Shown: positions 1-8,296, counted from the stretch's first letter. The stretch is DNA of 50,519 nucleotides from Phycisphaerales bacterium UBA854 (GCA_002295885.1 DBGM01000032.1:687-51205), one strand, 5' to 3'. Numbers and translations: made by a program. Notes: generated by a model from the sequence alone, not told the origin.

Positions 1-4
1 GGGC

Positions 5-166
5 ATGGGAAGCAAGAAGCCGCTGCCGACCAAGGTCTGTCCCCGCTGCAACCGATCGTTCACGTGGAGGAGGAAGTGGGCCCGGGACTGGGAGCGTGTG
101 GTCTACTGCTCCAAGGCGTGCCGGGACGGCCGCTACCCCGCCGGCCCGGCCCAGGTGCGCCGGTAG
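5..166 (+). CDS. DUF2256 small zinc-ribbon-like protein
   Basis: This 53-residue ORF is too short for most gene callers but matches the DUF2256 pattern. It has a CPRC pair (residues 12-15), an aromatic-basic core reading SFTWRRKWARDWERVVYC, and a second YCSKACR pair. The four cysteines suggest a small zinc-binding fold. DUF2256 proteins are commonly encoded next to cryptochromes and photolyases, and here the neighbour is a DASH cryptochrome on the opposite strand. The two reading frames overlap tail to tail by 34 nt. The first ATG in the window is used; an earlier start outside the window is possible. The molecular role of the family is unknown. Confidence 0.85.
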   Translation: MGSKKPLPTKVCPRCNRSFTWRRKWARDWERVVYCSKACRDGRYPAGPAQVRR

Positions 167-1422
167 GCCCCGTCGGCGTCGTAGCGTTCGGCCTGCCACG
201 CCACGTCGAAGACCCGGTCGCGGGGATCGTTGCCCACGCCGGCGTTGTAGTTCCAGTTGCCGTAGTTGCTGTGGACGTCGTGGTCGACCAGCAGCGACTC
301 GAAGTAGGCGGCGCCCCATCGCCAATCGATTCCCATCGTCTTCGACAGGTAGCTCGCCACGTTCTGGCGTCCCCGGTTGCTCATGAAGCCGGTGCAGCGG
401 AGTTCGTTCATGTTGGCGTCCACGAACGGCTCTCCGGTGCGCCCCTGTGTCCAGCGTTCGAACGCATCGGTGTCGCGGCTCCATTCGTAGCTTCGCCGAC
501 GAATGCCTCCGACCCTGAACAGGTCGGGCCCGTGCTTCAGCGACACGTACTTGAAGTAGTCGCGCCACAGGAGTTCGAAGACCATCCAGTACGTCGACTG
601 GTTCGCACCCACGGTCCGTTCGTATTCCATCACCTCCCAGTAGATGCGTCGGGGTGACAGGCAACCGATCGCGAGCCAGGGCGAGAACTTCGAGCTGTAG
701 TCCTCTCCGAGGAGACCGTTCCGGGTGTGCTTGTAGTTCGACAGCGATCGCGTCTTCCAGAAGTAGTGGTCGATCCGGTCGCGCCCCGTCGTGGCGCCCC
801 CCCGGAAGGGCACCACGCTCCGCGGATCCGGCGCCTCGTCGGAAACGCCGAGCTCCTCGAGCGTGGGCAGCGGGGGAGGATCGGAAAGGAGGTTGTCGGG
901 GTCCCGCGGCTCGGGCGTCGGGAGGCACGGACGCACGGTGGACTCCTTCTCGCACGCCTTGCGGAACTGCGTGAACACCTCGGGAACCCGTTCGACCTCC
1001 ATGGGAATGTCGTCGGGATGGAAGAGGAACTGGTCCCAGGCCCGGTGCACTCGGACGTGCTCGGGGATGCGGGATTCGTCGTTCCGTTCGTCCCGGGTCC
1101 ATTCGTGCTGGAGGTACGCATCGGTGATCCCGTGTTCGCGACACACATCGCCGAGGGAATCGTCGTCGTCGAATCCGACCACCAGGGAGATGTTGAGCGG
1201 GGCCAGATCGTTCCGCAGGTCCTCGATGCTCTCGAGCAGGAAGCGGACGCGAAACCGGTCCATCCGGGGGAAGCCGAGAGGACCGGCGGCAAACCAGGAG
1301 CGGGGGATGGATGTGTAGCCGATGACCCGTCGGTGGTCGCGTGTGGCGGCCAGGACCGACGCCTGATCGTCGATTCGCAGATCGTTTCGAAACCAGATGA
1401 GGGCGGTGGGGGGCTCGGTCAT
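133..1422 (-). CDS. Cryptochrome DASH / photolyase family flavoprotein
   Basis: A 429-residue FAD-containing blue-light protein of the DASH clade. These bind FAD and usually a pterin antenna, and repair cyclobutane pyrimidine dimers in single-stranded or looped DNA, sometimes with a signalling role. The N-terminal photolyase alpha/beta domain opens with LIWFRNDLRIDDQ (residues 8-20). The FAD-binding helical domain carries YKHTRNGLLG (230-239), FSPWLAIGCLS (246-256), ELLWRDYFKY (283-292), CTGFMSNRGRQN (343-354) and GNWNYNAGVGNDPR (388-401), all typical of DASH proteins. Length is slightly short for the family (about 430-500). It ends inside the convergent DUF2256 gene. A secreted dockerin protein lies upstream on the same strand and a lipid operon begins 2 kb away. 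Confidence 0.95.
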   Translation of the reverse strand: MTEPPTALIWFRNDLRIDDQASVLAATRDHRRVIGYTSIPRSWFAAGPLGFPRMDRFRVRFLLESIEDLRNDLAPLNISLVVGFDDDDSLGDVCREHGITDAYLQHEWTRDERNDESRIPEHVRVHRAWDQFLFHPDDIPMEVERVPEVFTQFRKACEKESTVRPCLPTPEPRDPDNLLSDPPPLPTLEELGVSDEAPDPRSVVPFRGGATTGRDRIDHYFWKTRSLSNYKHTRNGLLGEDYSSKFSPWLAIGCLSPRRIYWEVMEYERTVGANQSTYWMVFELLWRDYFKYVSLKHGPDLFRVGGIRRRSYEWSRDTDAFERWTQGRTGEPFVDANMNELRCTGFMSNRGRQNVASYLSKTMGIDWRWGAAYFESLLVDHDVHSNYGNWNYNAGVGNDPRDRVFDVAWQAERYDADGAYRRTWAGPAG

Positions 1423-1480
1423 GCGGAACTCTATCCGCGTCCGGAATCCGCAGCCGCATTTTCGTGCATCCGTGCCCCGG

Positions 1481-3388
1481 TCAGGGCGTGGGCGGGTTCA
1501 GGGTGACCGTGGCCCGGTAGCCGTAGCGCTGGTAGCTGGAGAAGGTGTCCGGCACGGACACGATCACGAGGTAGACCTCGGTGTCGTCCGTGGTGACGTC
1601 CACCCCGCCGGTTCCGCGCAGGGCATCGTCCATCTCGACGGCCGAGTAGCGTGTGCCGTCCGCGCCCGCGACCACGATCCGGGCGAGGAACGTGGAGGCT
1701 GCGCCCTGGGTTCCCTGGGGATCGCCCTCGAGGGCGAACTGGATCCGCCCCTGGTGGGTGTTGTCCAGACGGATCACGTTGTAGGCCCATCCTCGCGGTT
1801 CCTGGCAGTCCGGGTCCGGTCCGTCTGGACCGCCGGGGCAGGGCTCGAACGTCCAGGTGCCGGCGATGTCGTCGGTGGAGCGCTGGGCGATGTAGGGATG
1901 GGCGGTCTCGGGATCCCCGACCCAGCCGGCTTCGACGATCGCCCGCTGCACCTGCTCCAGCGTCAGGTAGTCGAGCCCGCCGGTGTTCCGGGCCGCCCAG
2001 TTCGCGAACTGCTCGCGGAAGGCTTCGAGTCCGATCTGCTGGGCAAGGTACTCCTGCGGACTCAGGTCGGTCCCGGCGTAGAACCCGTTGGTGATGATGG
2101 CGGGATCGACCTGCTCCTCCTGCTCGAGGTAGTAGAGCAGGGTGTGCATGCCGTACTGCCGGACCTGGTAGTACCAGTCGGTCGGATCACCCGGGGCTTC
2201 GTTGCTGAAGCTGTGCCACAGCGCCAACTGCGGGTTGGCGGTGATCGCGGCGGCTTCCACGAACGCGTTCACGTAGCCGGGCAGGTTCGAGGACATGTAC
2301 CACTGCGCGGTGCTTTCGATGTACCACTGGCTGTCGCCGGCGTAGGCGAACCCCGGGGAGCTCGCCTGGTACTGGAAGATGTGGAACCCCTCGTGGTAGA
2401 GGTTCGCGGCGTCGGTGTTCAGGCCGGCCGGCAGGGTCAGGAACGGCATGCCGTTGGAGTCGGTGCCCTGTCCGTTCGCCCAGCCGTTGGGATAGCCGTC
2501 GGCCTCGCCGTGGTGGACGTAGATGTTGTAGTAGAAGCAGGACTCCGGGTTCGGCGGATCCCGCATGCCCAGATTCTCGATGCAGTCGATGCGAATCTCG
2601 TTGAGCAGTTCGAACATGACCGCGGTGTCGTCGGAGTGGTCGAACTGCGGCGCCCACCACACGGCATAAATGCCGTTGGTGTCGACCTCCTGCGAGATGA
2701 GCGGGAAGGTGTTGTTGAAGAGGTAGTCGGTGCTGCAGGCGCCCCAGTCGGCGATGACCATCAGCAGGTCGCCCAGCGCGACCCGGCCGCTGCAGTCGAT
2801 GTCCGCCGTGCCACCGGTCTGGCTCCACTGGGAGAGCACCAGGAGCAGGTCGCCGGTGTTGACGGACCGGTCGGCGTCGATGTCGGCGGGGCAGCTGCAG
2901 GGGTTGTCCTGTTCCACCATGGTCAGCGACAGGGAGCCCGGCCCGCCCTCGGAGGCCGAGTAGCCGCCGACCCGGATCAGGTACCGGTAGCCCGCGGATG
3001 CGGTGAACGACACCTCGGAGTGGTAGATCTGGCAGCCGGGATCGGACTCGGCGTCGCCGCTGCAGGCGATGTACTCGATGGCGTCGCAGGCCGAGCAGTC
3101 GGATTCGTAGACCATGATGCTGGTGTCGAAGGAGCTCGGATCGCAGGTGGAGGCGGTCACGATCCCGTCGGCGGAGGGAGTGAACGCGAACCAGATGTCC
3201 CGGCTCATCTCTCCCATGTAGAAGCAGTTCCCCTCGACCTGGATTCCGCTGTCGGAATACGCGGCGGTGTCGAAGGGCACGGTGACCCCCGGGGTGATGG
3301 CGACCGCGGTCTCGCATTCGTCGCCCGCGGAGGCGAGGGCGATCTGGGGCGTCAGCAGCAGCAGGGGAACGAGGAATCGATCTTGCAT
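1481..3388 (-). CDS. Secreted HExxH (zincin-like) protein with internal dockerin repeats
   Basis: A 635-residue exported protein. Signal peptide: residues 1-20, ending ALAS|AG. Residues about 25-160 form a cysteine-rich beta domain similar to the N-terminal binding domains of planctomycete secreted proteins. Residues 165-216 hold two dockerin type I-like calcium repeats (DIDADRSVNTGDLLLVL and DIDCSGRVALGDLLMVI). The C-terminal part contains HEGFH (332-336) followed 22 residues later by E358 in YIESTAQWY, which fits a gluzincin-like HExxH...E zinc site of the kind seen in DUF6055-like proteins. Substrate is unknown. The unusual point is that the dockerin pair lies between domains rather than at a terminus. 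It lies 58 nt upstream of the cryptochrome gene on the same strand. Confidence 0.8.
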   Translation of the reverse strand: MQDRFLVPLLLLTPQIALASAGDECETAVAITPGVTVPFDTAAYSDSGIQVEGNCFYMGEMSRDIWFAFTPSADGIVTASTCDPSSFDTSIMVYESDCSACDAIEYIACSGDAESDPGCQIYHSEVSFTASAGYRYLIRVGGYSASEGGPGSLSLTMVEQDNPCSCPADIDADRSVNTGDLLLVLSQWSQTGGTADIDCSGRVALGDLLMVIADWGACSTDYLFNNTFPLISQEVDTNGIYAVWWAPQFDHSDDTAVMFELLNEIRIDCIENLGMRDPPNPESCFYYNIYVHHGEADGYPNGWANGQGTDSNGMPFLTLPAGLNTDAANLYHEGFHIFQYQASSPGFAYAGDSQWYIESTAQWYMSSNLPGYVNAFVEAAAITANPQLALWHSFSNEAPGDPTDWYYQVRQYGMHTLLYYLEQEEQVDPAIITNGFYAGTDLSPQEYLAQQIGLEAFREQFANWAARNTGGLDYLTLEQVQRAIVEAGWVGDPETAHPYIAQRSTDDIAGTWTFEPCPGGPDGPDPDCQEPRGWAYNVIRLDNTHQGRIQFALEGDPQGTQGAASTFLARIVVAGADGTRYSAVEMDDALRGTGGVDVTTDDTEVYLVIVSVPDTFSSYQRYGYRATVTLNPPTP

Positions 3389-3461
3389 GGACCGATGATA
3401 CCGCTGCCCGGGCCCGACACCACGATCAACGGTCGAATCGGCGCGTCACCACGCCTATGCT

Positions 3462-3491
3462 AGGCTTGCCGTCCTCCTATATAAGGCTTGC
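3462..3491 (+). promoter_or_regulatory. Putative promoter with direct repeat ahead of the lipid operon
   Basis: An AGGCTTGC octamer occurs twice, at 3462-3469 and 3484-3491, 22 bp apart (about two helical turns). Between and overlapping them is TATATAAG (3478-3485), a good -10 candidate. No convincing -35 was seen, which would fit an activator-dependent or alternative-sigma promoter. The predicted transcript start is within about 8 nt of the ATG at 3498, and no Shine-Dalgarno is visible, so the first gene may be nearly leaderless. Confidence 0.35.
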
Positions 3492-3497
3492 GCCTCC

Positions 3498-4286
3498 ATG
3501 GCATCATCCGCACATCCCGCCGCCCCCCGGATCTGGCTCACCGGCGCCAGCTACGGGATCGGACGTTCGCTCGCCGTCGAGCTGGCGAACTGCGGGGCGA
3601 GACTCGCCCTGACCGCTCGCAGCGAGGACAAGCTGCAGGAGCTGGCCACGGAGATCGAGGCGGTCGGGGTGGAGGTCCTGGTCCTTCCCGGTGACGTGAC
3701 GGATCGGGAGTCCATGCAGCGGGTGGCGGATGCCATGCGCGATGCATGGGGCGGCATCGATGTCCTGATCGCGAACGCGGGCACCCATGTGCCCACCCGC
3801 GTCGAGGCCTTCGACGTCGACGAGTACATGGACCTGATGCGTCTGAACTACGGCGGTGTCCTCAACTGCATCGAAGCCGTGCTGCCACGGATGCTCGAGG
3901 ACGGCGCCGGCCACATCGTCGGGGTCTCCAGTCTCGCGGGATACCGGGGTGTGCCCGGTGCGGCGGCGTACGGAGCGACGAAGTCCGCGTTGATCCACTT
4001 CCTCGAGTCGATGCGGTTCGATCTCGCGGGAAGCGGCGTCGACGTCACCATCGTCAACCCCGGCTTCGTCCGTACCCCGTTGACGGATCGGAACGACTTC
4101 GACATGCCGTTCCTGGTCGAACCGGACCGGGCCGCCCGGATCATCCGGCGGGGCATCGAGCGTCGACGACGGGAGGTGTCCTTCCCGTTTCCGTTCAACT
4201 GGTTCATCAAGTTCCTGCGGGTCATTCCGATGCCGCTCTACATGCTGATCATGGGGATGACATGGAAGCGCATGAAGCGAGACTGA
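3498..4286 (+). CDS. Short-chain dehydrogenase/reductase, membrane-anchored
   Basis: A 262-residue classical SDR. The cofactor motif TGASYGIG is at 15-22, NAG at 93-95, the catalytic serine near 144-145 and YGATK at 158-162 (Tyr158, Lys162). The C-terminus is an aromatic, hydrophobic segment followed by basic residues (KRMKRD), suggesting a membrane-attached enzyme acting on a lipid substrate. It is the first gene of a five-gene operon; its 3' end overlaps the FAD oxidoreductase start by 25 nt. An SDR at this position is common in FAD-DUF1365-Cfa cassettes. The likely role is reduction or oxidation of a modified acyl group, but the substrate cannot be read from sequence. Confidence 0.93.
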   Translation: MASSAHPAAPRIWLTGASYGIGRSLAVELANCGARLALTARSEDKLQELATEIEAVGVEVLVLPGDVTDRESMQRVADAMRDAWGGIDVLIANAGTHVPTRVEAFDVDEYMDLMRLNYGGVLNCIEAVLPRMLEDGAGHIVGVSSLAGYRGVPGAAAYGATKSALIHFLESMRFDLAGSGVDVTIVNPGFVRTPLTDRNDFDMPFLVEPDRAARIIRRGIERRRREVSFPFPFNWFIKFLRVIPMPLYMLIMGMTWKRMKRD

Positions 4287-5533
4287 AGATCGCCGTCGTC
4301 GGCGGCGGCATCGCGGGGATCGCATCGGCCTGGATGCTGAGCCGGCGGCACGACGTCACACTGCTGGAGGCCGCCGACCGGCTCGGCGGTCATACCAACA
4401 CCATCCCCGTCGACGAGGACGGTCGCACCGTTCCGGTCGACACCGGGTTCATCGTCTGCAACGAACGCAACTACCCGGTCTTCTACGGGCTGCTGGACGA
4501 GTGGGGGGCGACCCTCCGCGACAGCGACATGTCGTTCGGTTTCTCCTGCGAGTCGTCGGGGCTCGGCTATGTGGGCCCCTCGATGCGTGAGTTCACCCGG
4601 TACCGCAGCAACCTGCTGCGACCGGTCTACTGGAAGCTGTTCTTCTCGCAGCGCCGCTTCGCGCGGCACGCGCTGGCGGCGCTGGATCGCGGAGATCTCG
4701 GCGATGCGACGCTGGGGTCGTTTCTCGACCGCATCGGAATGGATGACTTCTTCGTGCACAACTATCTGATTCCGCTGGCGGCTTCGGTCTGGTCGAGTCC
4801 CGACACCGACATGCTGGAGTTTCCCGCCGAGACCTTCCTCCGCTTCTTCCACAACCACGGAATGATCCAGGTCCGGGACATTCCCCGCTGGCAGACGGTG
4901 GTCGGCGGCAGCTGCGCCTACATCGACCGATTTCGGGAACGATTCACCGGAACGATCCGCACCGGCGCGCCGGTGGAGGGCATTCGACGTGAAGGCGGGG
5001 CCGTACGGGTCGCCGTCGCGGGCGACGCACCGGCGGTATTCGATCATGTGGTCCTCGCCACGCACGCGGATCGTTCGCTGGCCATGCTCCAGGATCCGAC
5101 CGACGAGGAGCGGAACGCACTCTCCCGGTGGACGTACCATCGCAGCGCCGTCGTCCTGCACACCGATGCGTCGGTCATGCCGTCGGACCGGAGGCTGTGG
5201 GCGTCCTGGAACTACCGACGTCCCGTCGGTGCGGCGCCGGCCGATCCGGTTCCGATCACCTACTGGATGAACCGCCTCCAGGGACTGGACTCCGGTCGCG
5301 ACTATCTGGTGTCGCTGAACCTCCGCCGGCCCATTCCGTCCGAGCACGTGCTCTACGAGATCGAATACGAGCATCCGGCCTACGTGCCGGACTGCATCGA
5401 CGCGCAGCGGTCGATCCACCGGCTCGAGGGGGCGCGGAACACCCATTTCTGCGGAAGCTACCTCGGCTACGGCTTCCACGAGGATGCGGCCGCCTCCGCG
5501 CACGTCGTGGCGCAGCGGCTGGGATGCGGATGA
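4262..5533 (+). CDS. FAD-dependent oxidoreductase (amine-oxidase/desaturase-like)
   Basis: A 423-residue flavoprotein. The dinucleotide-binding GGGIAG is at 14-19, followed by LLEAADRLGGHTNTIPVD, the glycine pair typical of amine-oxidase/phytoene-desaturase-like enzymes. The start ATG at 4262 lies inside the SDR gene, giving MEAHEARLKIAVVGGGIAG with the Rossmann strand immediately after the start. Members of this subfamily occur almost always beside DUF1365 and a cyclopropane-fatty-acid-synthase-like methyltransferase, and a role in oxidising membrane acyl chains is inferred from that linkage. The stop codon overlaps the next start (ATGA), indicating translational coupling. Confidence 0.9.
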   Translation: MEAHEARLKIAVVGGGIAGIASAWMLSRRHDVTLLEAADRLGGHTNTIPVDEDGRTVPVDTGFIVCNERNYPVFYGLLDEWGATLRDSDMSFGFSCESSGLGYVGPSMREFTRYRSNLLRPVYWKLFFSQRRFARHALAALDRGDLGDATLGSFLDRIGMDDFFVHNYLIPLAASVWSSPDTDMLEFPAETFLRFFHNHGMIQVRDIPRWQTVVGGSCAYIDRFRERFTGTIRTGAPVEGIRREGGAVRVAVAGDAPAVFDHVVLATHADRSLAMLQDPTDEERNALSRWTYHRSAVVLHTDASVMPSDRRLWASWNYRRPVGAAPADPVPITYWMNRLQGLDSGRDYLVSLNLRRPIPSEHVLYEIEYEHPAYVPDCIDAQRSIHRLEGARNTHFCGSYLGYGFHEDAAASAHVVAQRLGCG

Positions 5534-6408
5534 TGCGGTCCCGCGTCTTCCGAGGCAGCACGACCCACGTCCGGATCGAACCGGCCCGGCACGCGTTCAC
5601 CTACCGGCTGCGCTGGCTGGGCATCGATCTCGACGAACCGCAAGATCTGGACCGACGCATGATCGGTTTCGGCTACGACCGGCGACGGCCGGTCTCGGTG
5701 CGGGACCGCGACTACGGCGGGCCGGGGCCGGGAACGATGCGGGACCGGGTCCACGCTCTGCTGCGCGCGGGCGGTGTCGACCCCGATCCCCTGCGCATCA
5801 CCCTGATGACCATGCCGCGGATCATGGGCTACGTGTTCAATCCGGTGAACTTCTACGTCGCCCGGGATGCCCGGGGATCGGTTCGGGCCCTGCTGGCGGA
5901 GGTCCGTAACACCTTCGGGGAGATGCACCACTACGTGGGTACCCCGGAAGGGGACCCACGTCCCGGCGAGCCGTGCCGTTTCCGGTTCGAGAAGACCTTC
6001 TACGTATCGCCGTTCATCGAGGTGCAGGGCACGTACTTGGTGGGGATCCGCTGCACCGACGACGAGTTCTCCGCATCCATCAGCCTGGAACAGGAGGGCC
6101 GCACGATGTTCACGGCCACGATGGACGGAGCGGGACGCGAGCCGCGTGCCGGATCCGCTTGCCTCCTCTTCCTCGCCATGCCCTGGTCCGTCGTGTCGGT
6201 CATGACCAAGATCCAGTGGCACGCCCTGCGGCTTCGATTCGGTCGCGGACTGCGGACCGTCGTGAAGCCCCGTCCGGAGGGGCCGGGCACGGTGCCGGCG
6301 AGCACATCCTCGGTCTGGTACTGGATTCGCGATCGATTCGTACGCTATGCTTCAAGGCCTCCGAAGGAATCCCGTAAGTCCGCACCGGACTCCACCAAGT
6401 CGCCATGA
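5530..6408 (+). CDS. DUF1365 family protein
   Basis: A 292-residue DUF1365 protein. The N-terminal part begins with RVFRGSTTHVRIEPARHAF, as usual for the family. The conserved core MGYVFNPVNFY is near residues 99-109, then EVRNTFGE (124-131) and HHYV. ATGs are available at 5524, 5530 and 5533. The one at 5530 is chosen because it forms an ATGA overlap with the preceding stop and has a GGG purine stretch about 6 nt upstream. The biochemical function is unknown; the family is found with FAD oxidoreductases and Cfa-like methyltransferases and is presumed to act on membrane fatty acids. The gene overlaps the following methyltransferase by 4 nt. The basic, Ser/Pro-rich tail after about residue 270 is probably disordered. 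Confidence 0.92.
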   Translation: MMRSRVFRGSTTHVRIEPARHAFTYRLRWLGIDLDEPQDLDRRMIGFGYDRRRPVSVRDRDYGGPGPGTMRDRVHALLRAGGVDPDPLRITLMTMPRIMGYVFNPVNFYVARDARGSVRALLAEVRNTFGEMHHYVGTPEGDPRPGEPCRFRFEKTFYVSPFIEVQGTYLVGIRCTDDEFSASISLEQEGRTMFTATMDGAGREPRAGSACLLFLAMPWSVVSVMTKIQWHALRLRFGRGLRTVVKPRPEGPGTVPASTSSVWYWIRDRFVRYASRPPKESRKSAPDSTKSP

Positions 6409-7538
6409 CCCAGACCCTGCTTCCCCAGACCGAACCCGACCGACCGACCGAGCAGCCCCGATCCGTTCCGGCCACCGCCGACGGTCGGGATCCGATGACG
6501 CTGCCCCAGGCGGTCAGTTCCGGACTGATGGGGCTGGGCGAGGCGTACATGGACGGGGCGTGGGATGCGGATCGACTGGACGACTACCTGTACGAGCGTT
6601 TCACGGCCCCGGCCCGTCCCCTGTCCCTGGCCACCCGGGGGCGGATGCTCGCCGCGGCCCTGCTCCCGCGACTCATCGATCGCCAGGCGGGACTTGGCGC
6701 GTTCCGCATCGGTCGCGAGCACTACGACCTCGGCAACGACCTCTTTGAAGTGATGCTCGATCGGAGCATGACCTACACCAGCGGCTACTGGGCCGAGGCG
6801 GGGGATCTGCACGAGGCCCAGTCCGCGAAGTTGGAACTGCTCTGCCGCAAGCTCGAGCTGGAGCCGGGCATGCGGGTCCTCGACATCGGCTGCGGCTGGG
6901 GCAACTTCGCCCACCACGCCGCAACGCACCACGGTGTGCACGTGACCGGCCTGACGGTGTCCGAGGAGCAGGCGGCCATCGCTTTGGATCGTTGTGCCGA
7001 CTTGCCCGTCGACATCCGGGTGCAAGACTACCGCACGATGGCCGACACCTTCGATCGCGTGGCTTCGATCGAGATGATCGAGGCCGTCGGTCGTCGCAAC
7101 ATCCCCCGGTTCTTCCAATCCGTCGATCGGTGCCTGGCCGACGGCGGCATCTTCGGACTGCAGGTCATTTCCGGCGACATGCTCAGCCGGACCTCCGACC
7201 GTCGGATGGACCAGTTCATCCTGTGGCTGCTGAAGTACATCTTCCCCGACGGCTACCTGCCGCATCCCGCGGAACTCTCCGACCTCCGGGGGACCGGACT
7301 GCGGGTGGAGGACTGGCATCGATTCTCGGCGGACTACGACCGAACCCTGCTGGCCTGGTCCGAACGGTTCAACGCCGGGTGGGAGACCATCGCGGAGCGG
7401 TACGGGGAACGGTTCCGCCGCAAATGGAACTACTACCTGCACGGCTGTGCCGCAGCGTTCCGCGCCGGCCACATCGACGTGCAGCAGATCGTCTACGTCA
7501 AGGGCGACCGCCACGAGCGGTACCAGCCGAAACGCTGA
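6405..7538 (+). CDS. Cyclopropane-fatty-acid-synthase-like SAM methyltransferase
   Basis: A 377-residue enzyme of the Cfa family (E. coli Cfa is 382). The helical N-terminal domain is followed by HYDLGNDLF (106-114), the SAM motif VLDIGCGWG (158-166), VQDYR and DYDRTLLAW (310-318). Cfa enzymes transfer a methylene from SAM to phospholipid double bonds. Compared from memory with the E. coli bicarbonate-binding residues Cys139, Glu239, His266, Ile268 and Tyr317, this protein has Ser126, Glu226, Gln253, Ile255 and Tyr311. Two of five are changed, so the product may not be a simple cyclopropane; methyl-branched or furan-type precursors are alternatives. It overlaps DUF1365 by 4 nt. Confidence 0.93.
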   Translation: MTQTLLPQTEPDRPTEQPRSVPATADGRDPMTLPQAVSSGLMGLGEAYMDGAWDADRLDDYLYERFTAPARPLSLATRGRMLAAALLPRLIDRQAGLGAFRIGREHYDLGNDLFEVMLDRSMTYTSGYWAEAGDLHEAQSAKLELLCRKLELEPGMRVLDIGCGWGNFAHHAATHHGVHVTGLTVSEEQAAIALDRCADLPVDIRVQDYRTMADTFDRVASIEMIEAVGRRNIPRFFQSVDRCLADGGIFGLQVISGDMLSRTSDRRMDQFILWLLKYIFPDGYLPHPAELSDLRGTGLRVEDWHRFSADYDRTLLAWSERFNAGWETIAERYGERFRRKWNYYLHGCAAAFRAGHIDVQQIVYVKGDRHERYQPKR

Positions 7539-7555
7539 ATACACGGAGCAACTCC

Positions 7556-7882
7556 ATGCAACGATGCATGCAGGTCCTTCTCATCGGGGCCGTGATCATG
7601 GCCGCGGCCATCCTCTACGCCTTCGTGGCGGGCGACTTCCTCGCGGAGGCGGAGACGATGTTTCCGCTTCCGTGGTTCCAGCTCGCCATGGTTGATCTCT
7701 ACGTCGGCTTCCTGCTCTTCGGAGGCTGGATCCTGTTTCGTGAATCGTCGCGACCGAAGGCGATCGGATGGATCCTGCTCGTGTGCGTGCTGGGCAATCT
7801 CGCGTCCTGCATCTACGCGGTCCGCGCGATCGTGCAGTGCGGCGGAGACTGGCGTCGCTTCTGGTTGGGGCATCAGGCCTGA
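7556..7882 (+). CDS. DUF1475 small integral membrane protein
   Basis: A 108-residue protein with three predicted membrane helices (about 6-25, 40-60 and 70-92). The core QLAMVDLYVGFLLFGGWILF followed by RESSRPKAIGWIL and LGNLASCIYAVRAI matches the DUF1475 pattern. The start ATG has a purine-rich stretch (ACGGAGCA) upstream and lies 17 nt after the methyltransferase stop, so it is the last gene of the lipid operon. Function is unknown; position suggests a membrane partner of fatty-acid modification. Its stop overlaps the convergent cupin gene by 10 nt. Confidence 0.82.
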   Translation: MQRCMQVLLIGAVIMAAAILYAFVAGDFLAEAETMFPLPWFQLAMVDLYVGFLLFGGWILFRESSRPKAIGWILLVCVLGNLASCIYAVRAIVQCGGDWRRFWLGHQA

Positions 7883-8256
7883 TCGGTCGACTCGGGGTCG
7901 AGCCAGGTTCCGGTCGTCGTCCGATCCGACGTCTCCCCGTCGCCGGTGTTGACCAGACCCGCCGGTTCGAACAGCAGCACAGCGCACTCCTGGTCCGCGA
8001 CCGGACGGTGTTCGACGCCGCGCGGAACCACGATCATCTGACCCCGTTCGAGTTCGACCGACCGATCCCGGAACTCCATGCGGAAGGCGCCCGCCAGCAC
8101 CAGGAACAGTTCGTCCTCCTCCGCGTGGGCGTGCCAGTCGAAGGCGCCACGGAACTTGGCCAGCTTGACCTCCTGCCCGTTGAGGGCGGCGATGATCTTC
8201 GGTGACCAGTGGTCGTCGAAACGGGACAGCGCGTGATCGAGGTCGATTCGTTCCAT
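7873..8256 (-). CDS. Cupin-domain protein
   Basis: A 127-residue single-domain cupin. It starts MERIDLDHALSRFDDHWSPK and has FDWHAHAEEDELFLVLAG, which gives the HxH...E metal ligands of cupin motif 1. Motif 2 is PRGVEHRPVA, supplying the last histidine. Small cupins of this ELFLVL type bind a divalent metal and may be isomerases, dioxygenases or binding proteins; no specific activity can be assigned. The open frame extends upstream to 8346, but that stretch is proline- and glycine-rich non-homologous sequence, so the ATG at 8256 is used. It follows a dockerin-bearing secreted protein gene on the same strand. Confidence 0.85.
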   Translation of the reverse strand: MERIDLDHALSRFDDHWSPKIIAALNGQEVKLAKFRGAFDWHAHAEEDELFLVLAGAFRMEFRDRSVELERGQMIVVPRGVEHRPVADQECAVLLFEPAGLVNTGDGETSDRTTTGTWLDPESTDQA

Positions 8257-8296
8257 GCCCCGACGGTATCGGTCGACTCCGGGTCCGGCAACCCCG

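Noticed and set aside
1397..3463. Long open frame (about 690 codons) opposite the zincin-dockerin gene
   Set aside because: Its product is Gly/Val/Arg-rich low complexity; the opposite strand encodes a signal peptide, dockerins and an HExxH motif.
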